Positions 1 to 11,045 are shown, numbered from the stretch's first letter. The stretch is DNA of 56,010 nt from Mangrovicoccus ximenensis (GCF_003056725.1 NZ_QBKZ01000005.1:14557-70566); one strand, 5' to 3'. The notes: a model not told the origin generated them from the letters alone. Translations and numbers: made by a program.

Positions 1-176
1 CTCATGGTCAGCAGGACGTTGCGACCGGCGAAGGCGCCGCTGACATCCGGGCGCAGCGGCAGATCGAGCGGCACCCCGGCAATCCGCAGCGCCAGCGCTC
101 CGGCCGCCCTCGGCAGGAAAACCGCCTCGGAACTGGCGAACCGGCGGCGGCGCGTTGCCAAACAGGGGGCATCCAC
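1..176 (-). CDS. Possible amino-terminal fragment of an unidentified protein, running off the left edge
   Basis: On the minus strand a frame runs open from a GTG at 176 to the window edge. After an Arg-rich start it reads like genuine protein (AGALALRIAGVPLDLPLRPD, then AGRNVLL), with alternating hydrophobic residues and a Rhodobacterales-like codon pattern. An in-frame TAG lies about 45 bases upstream of the GTG, so this could be a true start. I do not recognise the family. The frame could equally be a chance reading in GC-rich DNA. Confidence 0.3.
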   Translation of the reverse strand, partial: MDAPCLATRRRRFASSEAVFLPRAAGALALRIAGVPLDLPLRPDVSGAFAGRNVLLTM

Positions 177-1088
177 ACACGCCCCGGGTTTGCCGGAGGC
201 TGATGTCCGTTCGGCATCGGCCTAGGACCGATGGCGGCGCGATGTCTCACCCTCGACCGCCAGGTGGCAGAGGTCCAGATCCGCATCATCCGCAGCTGCG
301 CTCGGACCGATGGCGCTTGCCGCTCATTCATGAACCGCTTCGCTGCCCTCGGCATCCCGGTCACCGTGGCAAAGGGACAAGTGTGTCCGGGGAAAGGGGA
401 ATTGCGGTCATCAGCCGATTTGCGCAACAGCGCCTCGCCACGCCCGCCGAATCTTCAACAGGCAGCGACACCTGCCGCCCGTGCCGCAGCTTATGTCCCT
501 TTCGGTGCTGCCTTTTCGATGGGCGTGCACCGGACTTCGCGGCCCAAGGCGCCAGTGCGCGGGGCCGGTCGGCAGCATGGCGGCCGGACGCGGCACGGTG
601 GCCCGGGCCTGTGCTGGACGCTGATGCCGGCGGAGCAGGGTCCGGGATGGCTGAATGCCCGGGAGCGCCGCACGGGCGTGCTTTGCGGATCAAGCCGGAG
701 GCCCCGGCGTCTGGCTGCAGGACGGCTGCATCCGTCTGGGCGGTCGTGCTCTGCGCGACAGCTTGCCGTGGGTCGTCAGCGGTTCCGTAGCGGGGGCGGA
801 TGCTGACCGGGGGCCTTCTGCCGAGCCGCGACGGGGCCGGAAGGGCCGGACAATGGCCGCTGCCGTCCGGAGCGATGGCCCGCATGGCGGCCGTCTCGGC
901 CCCGGACGGGATGCCGGCCTGGCCGCCGGAAATCGTGAGCAGGATGCTTCGCCGGATGGCGGTCGGCAGGCAGACAGGCCCGCGGGCTCACGCCTGGCGG
1001 CGCCACGGCGGCGCGAGGCACCGCTTGGAGAGGTTTCCTGATCTCTCCCATCCTTCCCGACGGCGTTCCGGCGCGCCGGGCCGGAGGG
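177..1088. other. About 0.9 kb without a convincing gene
   Basis: Open frames exist on both strands, as expected in GC-rich DNA, but none shows family motifs, a plausible ribosome binding site, or the strong third-position GC bias of neighbouring genes. I see no tRNA, IS terminal repeats or direct repeats. It resembles the other long gene-poor stretches at 33.5-34.6 kb and 50.8-51.7 kb, so it may be decayed coding sequence or a real intergenic spacer. Confidence 0.5.
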
Positions 1089-1952
1089 TCAGGCGAGGGC
1101 GCGATAGCGCTCTTCGATGGAAAACACCGGTCCTTGTCCGGTGCGCTGGACGACGGCGCCCTCCGAGCCGAAATCGCCCATTTCGTAGCAGCCCCGCGCC
1201 GCGTCCCTCGGGGCCATGATGCCGGCCGGCCGGCGCGACCACCGTTCGACCGTGGCCTTCGCATGGTCGCTTCCGGCGAGCCAGTGCCGGATATGGTTCG
1301 ACGGCGCCTGCTGCCGCTCGCCCAGCTCCCTGGCGAAGTCTTCGGCGACCCGGTCGAAATGTCCGAAGGCCGCCGCATCGCAGAATTTCAGGTGGAACAG
1401 GTAGAGGTTCTCGTCGACGGCAAATTTCCGGTCGCGCAGCCCATGGCCGCCGGGCGTGTGCTGGCAGCGCTCCCAGCGCAGCGCGGGCTTCGAGAACGGC
1501 GCCGAGAACTGCATCAGATGGGCCTGTTCCAGGACCGGGCGGCTCCAGTCTATGGCGCGGCCGGGATCGGGCTGGAAGATGTTGAAGCCCAGCCCGGCGG
1601 CGGCGCCGCCGTCGCGCGACAGCAGGTAGTCCTTCAGCGGCAGGCCGGCATCCGGGTCGACGGCAATCAGTTCATCCGTGTCGGCGACGATGACGCAGTG
1701 ATAGGATTCCAGAAGGGCATTGGCGAAATCCGAAAGGAGCGTCGCCCGGTGGCGTTCGATCGTGTCGCAGACCGCGCGGGGAACGGTCACGTGGTTCACG
1801 CCCGCGCAGGCCCGGTTGTGGAAATCCGAGGCGCCATGGGAGATGACGAACAGGTTTTCCGCGCCGATCTGGCTGCCGTAATGGCGGATCCATTTCTCGA
1901 TGAAGTGCTCGCCATATGCCATCGTGACGGCCGCGACATTCCTGGTCTTCAC
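1089..1952 (-). CDS. Family 2-type glycosyltransferase (GT-A fold)
   Basis: This is a 287-residue cytoplasmic protein that starts VKTRNVAAVTMAYGEHFIEKW, the typical beginning of the Glyco_tranf_2_4-type enzymes that attach sugars to surface polysaccharide or protein. The DXD-like nucleotide-sugar/metal motif ADTDE sits near residues 90-94 after a hydrophobic strand. GTG at 1952 is preferred because a GGGGGA ribosome binding site lies 5-7 bases upstream; upstream in-frame ATGs lack one and add non-conserved sequence. There is no signal peptide or membrane segment. The gene is transcribed away from the esterase at 2149-3657, which also points to carbohydrate metabolism. Donor and acceptor cannot be read from the sequence. 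Confidence 0.75.
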   Translation of the reverse strand: MKTRNVAAVTMAYGEHFIEKWIRHYGSQIGAENLFVISHGASDFHNRACAGVNHVTVPRAVCDTIERHRATLLSDFANALLESYHCVIVADTDELIAVDPDAGLPLKDYLLSRDGGAAAGLGFNIFQPDPGRAIDWSRPVLEQAHLMQFSAPFSKPALRWERCQHTPGGHGLRDRKFAVDENLYLFHLKFCDAAAFGHFDRVAEDFARELGERQQAPSNHIRHWLAGSDHAKATVERWSRRPAGIMAPRDAARGCYEMGDFGSEGAVVQRTGQGPVFSIEERYRALA

Positions 1953-2148
1953 AGCATTTCCCCCGGCTGGACGCAGCGGAGTTTCCAGCCGCATCGCCCC
2001 GGGCGGCAAGGGTGCGAAATGTCCCATGGGCCGCGGACGGGCGGCTCCGGCCGCCGGCGCGAATGTTCGCTTGATGGTTGACTGGACGCGGCGGGCCTTC
2101 TAGCCAAATGACAGGTCCGTTGCTCAAGGGCTGCCGGAGCCGGATGCA

Positions 2149-3657
2149 ATGCGGGGGAGCAAGACGTTGAATTCAATGAACCATCCCGGCAAGATGCCTC
2201 CCCGGACGGAGCAGGGCGGCGAGGACTCTCCGGCCGCTTCCTGCGGCTGCGGCGCGGGCAGCTCCGCGGCGTCGCGCGCGGTGATCGGCCTCGGCGCTCC
2301 GACGACGGAATTCATGGCGAAGCCGTTGCGGATCGGCGGTGCCCGTCCGTTCCAATGGGCGCCGGTTGCCCGCAGCGCGTCCATCATCATCGGTCCCTTG
2401 GTAACGCTGGACCTGTCGCATCTGGTCGACGGAACCGACGTGACCGTCCTGGCCCAGCCGGGCGCGCGCATCATCGCGGGGCAAGGGCGCCCGTTCCTGG
2501 GGACGGGCCAGACGATGGCGACGGTGAAGACCGGGCAGGCGCTGCGGATCATGCGGATCGGTCCGGCGGTGATCCTGCAGCCGGTCACGCGCGGAGACCT
2601 GGCCTACGGGTCGGCGGACGTGCTGACCCATGATGTCCGCTTCGTCTGCGGCGGCCAGTCGAACATGTCGCTGATGGAGGACCGCGGCGGCTGGGGCGGC
2701 TTCTCTTCCGCGGTGGCGCGCGGGCTGTCCGGGTCGCGCAACATGTCGGTCCATTTCGTCAACGGCGCCACTGGCGGCACGCCGCTCGACCTGCGCTCGG
2801 CAGGGCCGGGGGCGGGGCCGCATTGGTGGGATGCCGGGGCCGGGCAGCCGGGCCCGGCGCTGGAGACGTTCCTGGAGAAGCTGGCCGAGGCGCTCCGGGA
2901 CGGGCAGGACATCCCGATGCGCTGTTTCTGGACGCAGGGCGAGAGCGACTCCATGGCGCTGCACAACCGGCGGATCGCCACGGATGACTACGTGGAGACG
3001 ATCCTGGCGGTCTGGGACCATATCTGGGAGCGCCATCCGGAGCTCGAGATCTTCGCGAACCTGATCGGCGGGACGGATTACCTGGTTGCCGAACGCGGCA
3101 CCAATGCCGTCCGCGCGGCCTATCTGCGCGCGATCGCGCAGCGGCCGCGGGCACGGCAGGGCATCGAGATGTACGACCTGCCGCGCGACTGGCAGGACGT
3201 GCACTACCAGTATGGCGGCTACGCGATGGCAGGCGGGCGGATGGCGGCGCATCTGCTCAATTTCGACCATGGCGCGGACAATGCGCTGGGGCCGCAGGTC
3301 ACCGGCGCCAGCCTCCAGCCGGACGGGAAATCGGTGCTGCTGCAGATCGACTGGGGCGGCTCGCCGGTCTGCCCGCCGCAGCAGGCGGTCCTGGCCGACC
3401 GGCGGCCCTACGGCATCTACCTGCTGCCGCCCGGCGCCGATCCGGCGGACGACCCGATCGACGCCGTCGATGCGCGCTTCGAGGGCGGCAACCTGCTGCT
3501 GCGGTCGCGGCATGACCTGGCGGGCTGCCGTGTCGGCGGGCCCTACGGATGCTGCACCGAGGCGCGGCGCGGCCATGTGCTGCACGACCTGACCGTCAAC
3601 AATTTCAACGGCGACCGCGGGCTGCCGCTGCGGTCCTTCCTGACGGACATCGCCTGA
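2149..3657 (+). CDS. SASA/CE6-like carbohydrate esterase (SGNH fold)
   Basis: This protein of about 500 residues resembles sialate O-acetylesterase/acetylxylan esterase family proteins, which remove acetyl groups from sugars. The block I nucleophile motif CGGQSNM places the serine near residue 171. The family motif WTQGESDS follows near 262-269, and a catalytic Asp/His block DWQDVHY near 348-354. A beta-rich carboxy-terminal part of about 130 residues follows the esterase domain. The start is uncertain: ATG 2149, TTG 2167 (7 bases after GGGGGAG) and ATG 2176 are all in frame. No signal peptide is visible, which is unusual because relatives are often exported. It is divergent from the glycosyltransferase and may act on the same glycan. 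Confidence 0.7.
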   Translation: MRGSKTLNSMNHPGKMPPRTEQGGEDSPAASCGCGAGSSAASRAVIGLGAPTTEFMAKPLRIGGARPFQWAPVARSASIIIGPLVTLDLSHLVDGTDVTVLAQPGARIIAGQGRPFLGTGQTMATVKTGQALRIMRIGPAVILQPVTRGDLAYGSADVLTHDVRFVCGGQSNMSLMEDRGGWGGFSSAVARGLSGSRNMSVHFVNGATGGTPLDLRSAGPGAGPHWWDAGAGQPGPALETFLEKLAEALRDGQDIPMRCFWTQGESDSMALHNRRIATDDYVETILAVWDHIWERHPELEIFANLIGGTDYLVAERGTNAVRAAYLRAIAQRPRARQGIEMYDLPRDWQDVHYQYGGYAMAGGRMAAHLLNFDHGADNALGPQVTGASLQPDGKSVLLQIDWGGSPVCPPQQAVLADRRPYGIYLLPPGADPADDPIDAVDARFEGGNLLLRSRHDLAGCRVGGPYGCCTEARRGHVLHDLTVNNFNGDRGLPLRSFLTDIA

Positions 3658-3770
3658 CCCGCAGCCACGAATCCCGGCAGGGGCCGGATGCCTGTCCGCC
3701 CGCCCGGCAGGTCCGGCCATCCGTTAGTCCGGCGTTAACCGACTCGCCCGGATAGTTCGGTCGAATTTGA

Positions 3771-3816
3771 TTGAAATGTTCCGGTCTGTTCTCCATATTG
3801 AGAACAAGAACAGAAC
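3771..3816 (+). promoter_or_regulatory. recA promoter with overlapping LexA (SOS) box
   Basis: A TTGAAA at 3771-3776 is followed after 17 bases by CATATT, a reasonable sigma-70 promoter. At 3802-3816 the plus strand reads GAAC-N7-GAAC, which on the minus strand is GTTC-N7-GTTC, the alphaproteobacterial LexA operator. Its position just downstream of the -10 element, 50 bases before the recA start, is where a LexA repressor would block transcription. A second LexA box of the same type occurs at 49224-49238. Confidence 0.85.
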
Positions 3817-3865
3817 ATCACCGGCATTGCCGGACCTTGGCGGGCATGTGATAAGGACAGGCACA

Positions 3866-4945
3866 ATGGCTTCGGCAAACCTCCTCGATCTGGGCGGAAC
3901 ACGCACTATGGACAAGCAGAAGGCGCTGGATTCGGCTCTGGCGCAAATCGAACGGCAGTTCGGCAAGGGCTCGATCATGAAGCTCGGCCAGGACAATCCC
4001 GCACAGGACATCGAAGCGACCTCGACCGGGTCGCTCGGTCTCGACATCGCCCTCGGCATCGGCGGCCTGCCAAAGGGCCGGGTGATCGAGATCTTCGGGC
4101 CGGAAAGCTCGGGCAAGACCACGTTGACGCTGCACTGCATCGCCGAAGAGCAGAAGAAGGGCGGCATCTGTGCCTTCGTCGATGCCGAGCACGCGCTCGA
4201 CCCGCAATATGCCCGCAAGCTCGGCGTCAATCTCGACGAGCTGCTGATCAGCCAGCCGGATACCGGCGAACAGGCGCTGGAAATCACCGATACGCTGATC
4301 CGCTCGGGCGCGGTCAGCATGATCGTGGTCGACTCCGTCGCCGCGCTGACTCCGAAATCCGAGCTCGAAGGCGACATGGGCGATGCCCAGGTCGGCGCCC
4401 AGGCGCGCCTGATGAGCCAGGCGATGCGCAAGCTGACCGCGTCGATCAGCCGGTCGAAATGCATGGTGGTCTTCATCAACCAGATCCGCATGAAGATCGG
4501 CGTCATGTTCGGCTCGCCCGAGACCACCACGGGCGGCAACGCGCTGAAATTCTATTCCTCGGTCCGGATCGACATCCGCCGCATCGGCTCGGTCAAGGAC
4601 CGCGACGAGGTGGTCGGCAACGCGACCCGCGTCAAGATCGTCAAGAACAAGGTCGCGCCGCCCTTCAAGCAGGTCGAGTTCGACATCATCTACGGCGAAG
4701 GCATCTCCAAGATGGGCGAGCTGCTGGATCTGGGGGTCAAGGCCGGGGTCGTGGCGAAATCGGGCTCCTGGTATTCCTATGGCGACGAACGCATCGGCCA
4801 GGGCCGCGAGAACGCCAAGACCTTCCTCAAGCAGAACACCAAGATCGCGCTCGAGATCGAGGACCAGATCCGCGCCGCGCACGGGCTGGACTTCCACATG
4901 GCCGAAAGCGACGGCGGCAGCGATGACGAGGTCATGGAAGGCTGA
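3866..4945 (+). CDS. recA: Recombinase RecA
   Basis: This is a complete 359-residue RecA, which forms filaments on single-stranded DNA, drives strand exchange and triggers LexA self-cleavage. The Walker A motif GPESSGKTT is at residues 79-87. The conserved [20 protein letters not shown] begins at residue 15, and a Gly/Ser/Asp-rich acidic tail ends the protein. ATG 3866 is chosen because Rhodobacterales RecA proteins begin with a short leader before MDKQKAL; AAGGACAG lies about 6 bases upstream. The frame is open further upstream but overlaps the promoter and LexA box. A strong terminator follows, so it is probably monocistronic and SOS-induced. Confidence 0.98.
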   Translation: MASANLLDLGGTRTMDKQKALDSALAQIERQFGKGSIMKLGQDNPAQDIEATSTGSLGLDIALGIGGLPKGRVIEIFGPESSGKTTLTLHCIAEEQKKGGICAFVDAEHALDPQYARKLGVNLDELLISQPDTGEQALEITDTLIRSGAVSMIVVDSVAALTPKSELEGDMGDAQVGAQARLMSQAMRKLTASISRSKCMVVFINQIRMKIGVMFGSPETTTGGNALKFYSSVRIDIRRIGSVKDRDEVVGNATRVKIVKNKVAPPFKQVEFDIIYGEGISKMGELLDLGVKAGVVAKSGSWYSYGDERIGQGRENAKTFLKQNTKIALEIEDQIRAAHGLDFHMAESDGGSDDEVMEG

Positions 4946-4973
4946 GCCGCGCCCGCGCCGGACGACTGCAGAA

Positions 4974-4998
4974 CCCCGCCTTTCCGGCGGGGTTTTTT
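4974..4998 (+). terminator. Rho-independent terminator of recA
   Basis: CCCCGCC and GGCGGGG form a 7-bp GC stem with a five-base loop, followed directly by six T. It lies 28 bases after the recA stop and separates recA from alaS. Confidence 0.9.
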
Positions 4999-5077
4999 CA
5001 TGGGCGCCTGCGATGTGGACACCCCGCGCCTTGGGCGATAGAGAGGCGGGAACCGAACCGGCAAGAGACGCTGAGCC

Positions 5078-7737
<2,660 letters not shown>

Positions 7738-7738
<1 letters not shown>

Positions 7739-8028
7739 TGGCCGCGCTCTGGATCACCCATGTCGCGGTGGCCGACGAGGCGGCCTATGGCCAGTACGCC
7801 AAGCTTGCCGGTCCCGCGATCGAGAAGCATGGCGGCACGTTCCTGGCCCGCGGCACCCGCTACAAATGGGTCGAGGGCACCGAGCGCGCGCGCAACGTGG
7901 TGGTCCGCTTCGACAGCATCGAGGCGGCCGAGGCCTGCTACAACAGCCCGGAATACCAGGAGGCGCTGTCCTTTGCGAAGGGCGCGGCCGAGCGGGACCT
8001 GGTCTTCGTCGAGATCGCCGAAGCCTGA
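7738..8028 (+). CDS. DUF1330 family small protein
   Basis: This is a 96-residue cytosolic protein of the dimeric alpha/beta ferredoxin-like DUF1330 family: it opens MAALWITHVAVADEAAYGQY, contains a central GTRYKWVEG and ends with the family-like YNSPEYQEAL helix. Its molecular function is unknown. It overlaps the alaS stop (TGATG), so it should be co-translated with alaS, and a terminator hairpin follows 20 bases after its stop. Nothing suggests truncation. Confidence 0.85.
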
Positions 8029-8047
8029 TCCCGGACCTGCGGACAGA

Positions 8048-8077
8048 GGCCCGTTCCCGCGAGGGAGCGGGCCTTTT
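8048..8077 (+). terminator. Terminator after alaS-DUF1330
   Basis: GGCCCGTTCCC and GGGAGCGGGCC pair over 11 bp (one T-G wobble) around a GCGA tetraloop, followed by TTTT. It closes the alaS-DUF1330 transcription unit. Confidence 0.85.
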
Positions 8078-8152
8078 CCGTTGCGGGCGCGGCTTTTTCC
8101 GATCCGGAACGGCGCGCGCTGCGTATCCCCCGGGACTGCAAGGAGAAGACGC

Positions 8153-8515
8153 ATGCGACGCATCCTGAACCTGGCCGCAATGGCGGCGACGATCGGCTTC
8201 GGCCTGGTGGGCTTTCTCGCGCCGGGCTACACGCTCGCGGTGCTGGACCTGCAGCTCGCTCCGGGCTCGACGATGGGCCTGAGCGAGATCCGCGCGGCCA
8301 ATGGCGCGCTCTTCGTCGGACTGGGCCTGGCCGGACTGCTGCTGAAATCTCCGGTGGCGCTCCAGGTTGCGGGCTTCGCCTATGCGGGCGCCGCCGCGGG
8401 ACGGCTGGCGGGAATCGTGATCGACGGGGCGGGGATGCAGGCGGTCTGGTTCTTCGCCGTCGAAATCGCGCTGGCCGCCTGGCTGATCCTCGGCAACCGG
8501 TCCGCGCAGCGATAG
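8153..8515 (+). CDS. Small four-helix membrane protein, DUF4345-like
   Basis: This 120-residue integral membrane protein has four hydrophobic segments, around residues 5-25, 45-65, 68-90 and 95-115. The central SEIRAANGALFVGLGLAGL is typical of DUF4345 proteins, whose function is unknown. The start is supported by AAGGAGAA six bases before ATG 8153. It stands alone between the alaS terminator and a truncated minus-strand gene. Confidence 0.7.
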   Translation: MRRILNLAAMAATIGFGLVGFLAPGYTLAVLDLQLAPGSTMGLSEIRAANGALFVGLGLAGLLLKSPVALQVAGFAYAGAAAGRLAGIVIDGAGMQAVWFFAVEIALAAWLILGNRSAQR

Positions 8516-8599
8516 CGCAGGCCATCGCGCGTTGAAACGGGCTCCGCGGTTTCGGGAAGTCGCGTTTCGCTGTCTTGTTCCGTCATCGCCCTGCAGGGA

Positions 8600-8870
8600 C
8601 TCAGCGCAGCCACAGCCCGGCGGCGCGCAGCCGGTTGCGGATCACCGCCTCGGAGGCGGGCAGGCGGCCCTGCGGGAACAGCGCGCGGGCCTTCGCCCCG
8701 TCGCCGCGCCAGATCGCCCGGTGAAACGGCTTGTGCCGCTTCAGGTGCTTCTTGATCCGGTTCGGCGCGGCGACCTCTTCGAGCAGCGCCACCACCGGAT
8801 CGGGGGCGGCGGCATAAAGCAGCGCCAGGCTCCGGGCATCCCGGATTTCGCCCCGGCGCTGGCCGGGCAC
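8600..8870 (-). pseudogene. 3' fragment of an unrecognised protein
   Basis: The minus strand encodes about 90 residues ending RLRAAGLWLR with a TGA at 8600-8602. The stretch LEEVAAPNRIKKHLKRHKPF reads like genuine protein. The frame stops resembling protein at about 8870, where the plus strand switches abruptly to the carboxy-terminal half of a cytochrome c. No start codon with a ribosome binding site is present, so the 5' part is missing. I do not recognise the family. Confidence 0.45.
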
Positions 8871-8877
8871 CATGCCG

Positions 8878-9068
8878 TCGGCGCGGGCGCGGGCAACGTG
8901 ATCATGCCGGTGCTGGCGGGGCTGTCCGACAGCGGGGGCCGGATCCGCATGCCTGCCTTCCTGCTCGACGACGCCACCATCGCCGACATCGCCAATTACG
9001 TGCGCAACGCCATGAACGACAGCCGCGGCGCGCGCGCTGCTTCCCTGACCGAGCGGAGACCAAGATGA
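8878..9068 (+). pseudogene. 3' fragment of a class I cytochrome c
   Basis: The residues IRMPAFLLDDATIADIANYV are the carboxy-terminal part of a cytochrome c: the methionine haem ligand loop and the last helix. The amino-terminal CXXCH haem site and signal peptide are absent because the sequence to the left, from about 8875, is a minus-strand gene remnant. The stop overlaps the start of the intact cytochrome at 9065 (ATGA), so both were once in one operon. Confidence 0.7.
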
Positions 9069-9445
9069 CCCATCCCCTTTCCCTCGCCGCGCTGGTCCTG
9101 GCGTCTGCGCTGCCGGGCGCGCTGGCGGCGCAATCCGCCGTCACGCCCGCCACCGAGGCTGCTGCGGCGCTGCCGCCCGGCGACCGCTCGGGCGCAAGGC
9201 TGGCGCAGAACACCTGCCTGCAATGCCACGGCACCGGCGTCGCCCCGGATCTGCGGCTGCAGCAGATCGACTACCAGACTCTGCATCACGTCACCCGCCA
9301 GGGGCTGAATGCGATGCCGTCCTTCCGCGAGACCGAGATCTCCGACGCGGAGCTGCGCGAGGTCTGGGAGTTCCTCCGCTCGATCCGCGCCATGCCGGGC
9401 ACGCCGCTCGGTCCGGTGCCGGGCGCGATCGGGGAGGGGCATTGA
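9065..9445 (+). CDS. Periplasmic monohaem cytochrome c
   Basis: This is a 126-residue c-type cytochrome. Residues 1-22 form a cleavable signal peptide ending in Ala-Leu-Ala-Ala. A single haem site, CLQCH, lies near residue 51, and the distal methionine is probably in NAMPSF near residue 83. The final helix is EISDAELREVWEFLRS. It would carry electrons in the periplasm. It is coupled by ATGA to the upstream cytochrome remnant and by TGATG to a 27-codon frame, suggesting an electron-transfer operon whose dehydrogenase partner is missing here. Confidence 0.85.
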   Translation: MTHPLSLAALVLASALPGALAAQSAVTPATEAAAALPPGDRSGARLAQNTCLQCHGTGVAPDLRLQQIDYQTLHHVTRQGLNAMPSFRETEISDAELREVWEFLRSIRAMPGTPLGPVPGAIGEGH

Positions 9446-9528
9446 TGGCCGCCCCGACCGCTCCGACCCGCCGCGATGTCCTTGCCGGCGCGCTGGCGCT
9501 GGCGCTTCTGCTGCTGTCGCTGGCCTGA
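9445..9528 (+). CDS. 27-residue Tat-like leader or membrane peptide
   Basis: A short frame starts on the last base of the cytochrome stop (TGATG). It contains TRRDVLAGALALALLLLSLA: a twin-arginine, then a hydrophobic run, ending at TGA 9526. It looks either like the signal sequence of a Tat-exported enzyme whose body has been lost or like a tiny single-span membrane protein. The overlap argues that it is translated. I cannot tell which is correct. Confidence 0.45.
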   Translation: MAAPTAPTRRDVLAGALALALLLLSLA

Positions 9529-9537
9529 CCGGCCGGG

Positions 9538-9558
9538 CCGGTGCCCGCGCGGCACCGG
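9538..9558. terminator. Hairpin between convergent genes
   Basis: CCGGTGCC and GGCACCGG pair perfectly over 8 bp around CGCGC. It lies between the plus-strand cytochrome operon and the end of the minus-strand GntR gene, so it may terminate both. There is no T-run. Confidence 0.45.
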
Positions 9559-9576
9559 ACCCCCGCGGCTGCCGGC

Positions 9577-10278
9577 TCAGCCCAGCAGATGCGGCGGGAT
9601 CGTCGCGATGAAATCCGACAGGTGGTCGCCGAGCAGCCGCACATGCTCACTGGCGGCGACCATCGCGCGGTCGCTGTCGCCCGCATCGATCGCCTCGATG
9701 ATCTCGCGATGCTCGCTCAGCGTCGCGCGCATCTTGCCCGGCTGGTAGGTCACCTGCCGCCGGTAGGGCGACAGCCGCAGCCTGAGCGCGATGGTCTGCG
9801 AGGCCAGGAAATGGGTATGCGCCGCCTCGTAGAGCAGGTCGTGGAATTCCTCGTTGATCCAGTAGAAGGCCACCGGATCGCCGGTCTCGAAGGCAGCCTC
9901 AAGGCGCTCCTGCACCTCGAGCATCTTCGCCTTCTCCTCGCGCGAGGCGCGCCGCGCCGCCAGCCGCGCGCAGAGCCCCTCGAGCGCGGCCATCAGGTCG
10001 AACATCTCGATCAGCATCGGGATCGACAGCTGCGTCACCATCGTGCCCTGGCGGCCGCGCACCTCGACCAGCCCGGTCGCGACCAGCCCCTTGATCGCCT
10101 CGCGGACCGGCGTGCGCGACACCGAGAAGCGGGCCGCGATCTCGGTCTCGTCCAGCCGGTCGCCGGGCTTCAGCTCGCCCTCGACGATCAGCCGCTCGAG
10201 ATCCTGGCGGAGCTCCTCGGCACGCGTCAACGGGCGGCGGGCCGGTTTCCCGGGGCTGGTCTCGGCGATCTGTGACAT
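9577..10278 (-). CDS. GntR family transcriptional regulator, FCD subfamily
   Basis: This is a 233-residue regulator. The amino-terminal winged helix (about residues 18-85) contains LDETEIAARFSVSRTPVREA, the GntR DNA-recognition signature. The rest is a helical FCD ligand-binding domain with the expected FDLMAALEGLCARLAA and the metal/ligand segment NEEFHDLLYEAAH. ATG 10278 is preceded by AGGAGAG. FCD regulators usually repress catabolic operons for sugar acids or organic acids and are released by substrate. The gluconate-type dehydrogenase operon starting at 11046 runs in the opposite direction from the same region, so it is the obvious candidate target. Confidence 0.9.
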   Translation of the reverse strand: MSQIAETSPGKPARRPLTRAEELRQDLERLIVEGELKPGDRLDETEIAARFSVSRTPVREAIKGLVATGLVEVRGRQGTMVTQLSIPMLIEMFDLMAALEGLCARLAARRASREEKAKMLEVQERLEAAFETGDPVAFYWINEEFHDLLYEAAHTHFLASQTIALRLRLSPYRRQVTYQPGKMRATLSEHREIIEAIDAGDSDRAMVAASEHVRLLGDHLSDFIATIPPHLLG

Positions 10279-10324
10279 GGGCTCTCCTCTTGGTCCGGCG
10301 GCATCTGCGCCGCGCTGGCCGGGG

Positions 10325-10628
10325 TCAGGGTATATGCGAACCATCGGCTGCCGTATACCGAATTGGTGTTGTAGTATCGATTTCAGCGAGTTCCGCGCAG
10401 AGAACGGGCAGCAGGGCCGCCGGATCCGCGATCTGCGGAAAATGTCCCCGCCCGTAGATGCGGCGCGGCACATCCGCGAGGCAGGGCAGCGGATCGCGGC
10501 CATGCGCCGCCTCGACCGCGGCCGAGTTCAGCAGCCGCAGCGGACAGGCAAGCCCGGGCAGCCGGTCGGCGATCCTCCAGGCGAAGAGCGCGTCGCGCAG
10601 CTCCAGCAGGTCGTCCGAACGCCGGACA
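10325..10628 (-). pseudogene. 3' fragment of an alpha/beta hydrolase
   Basis: The minus-strand frame ending at TGA 10325-10327 contains DALFAWRIADRLPGLACPL and RIYGRGHFPQIADPAALLPV. The latter is the carboxy-terminal catalytic-His block (GHFPQ..DP) of alpha/beta hydrolases. Upstream of about 10628 the frame degenerates into Cys/Arg-rich noise, with no nucleophile elbow or lid domain. The gene therefore lacks its 5' two thirds. It lies 46 bases upstream of gntR on the same strand. Confidence 0.6.
10351..10360. promoter_or_regulatory. Possible GntR-type operator half
   Basis: CCGTATACCG has a perfect GTATAC core, similar to operators bound by many FCD-type GntR proteins, and lies 73 bases upstream of the gntR start. 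It sits inside the hydrolase remnant, so it may be coincidental. Confidence 0.25.
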
Positions 10629-10739
10629 GCACGGACGCCTGCGGCAGGATCCGGCGGGCGGCCGGCCCGCGCGCAGGCCCGGCCGCAGCTCCCTGCATTT
10701 CCGGCGGAACATCCGCATTCCGCTGTGCAGGGCCGCCCG

Positions 10740-10766
10740 CGCTCCATCGGAAACGCCGATGGAGCG
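10740..10766. promoter_or_regulatory. Perfect 11-bp inverted repeat
   Basis: CGCTCCATCGG and CCGATGGAGCG are exact complements separated by AAACG. The plus strand continues GGAAGTTTTC, so it could be a weak terminator. Its position about 280 bases upstream of the dehydrogenase operon would also fit an operator or an RNA leader structure. Confidence 0.5.
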
Positions 10767-10801
10767 GAAGTTTTCGTGCATTTATGAACGAAGCAGATGT
10801 C

Positions 10802-10815
10802 ATATGTGCACATAT
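10802..10815. promoter_or_regulatory. 14-bp perfect palindrome, candidate operator
   Basis: ATATGTGCACATAT reads identically on both strands and sits in the only AT-rich stretch before the gluconate-type dehydrogenase genes. It has the size and symmetry of a site for a dimeric regulator such as the GntR protein encoded at 9577-10278. Confidence 0.4.
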
Positions 10816-11045
10816 CTTTTTGCGCGCGGACCTGCCGCACCCGGCAGGCAGTGCCTAAATGATCAATTTTTCATGGATGACAGATGTTTGTTGGCCGCCC
10901 AGCATCCGCCCGGGCTCCGCTCGTCGGCGCGCTGCCCGGCCCGGCGGCGCGGTCCGGGCAGGTTGCAGGGGCGGTCCGCCGGGCATAGGGACGCGCCGAG
11001 TCTTTCAATGATGGCTCGTGTTCCACCTACCAGGCAGGACCGCTG

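Larger units (their letters stand above)
10629..11045. other. Regulatory-looking intergenic region upstream of the dehydrogenase operon
   Basis: There is no gene here. It contains the strong hairpin at 10740-10766, a 14-bp palindrome at 10802-10815 and the AT-richest patch nearby (around 10770-10880). It is the likely site of the promoter and operator for the operon starting at 11046. I could not identify convincing -35/-10 elements. Confidence 0.5.

Noticed and set aside
8600..8870. Part of a transposase or mobile element at the cytochrome break
   Set aside because: No DDE or other transposase motif, terminal inverted repeat or target duplication could be found.
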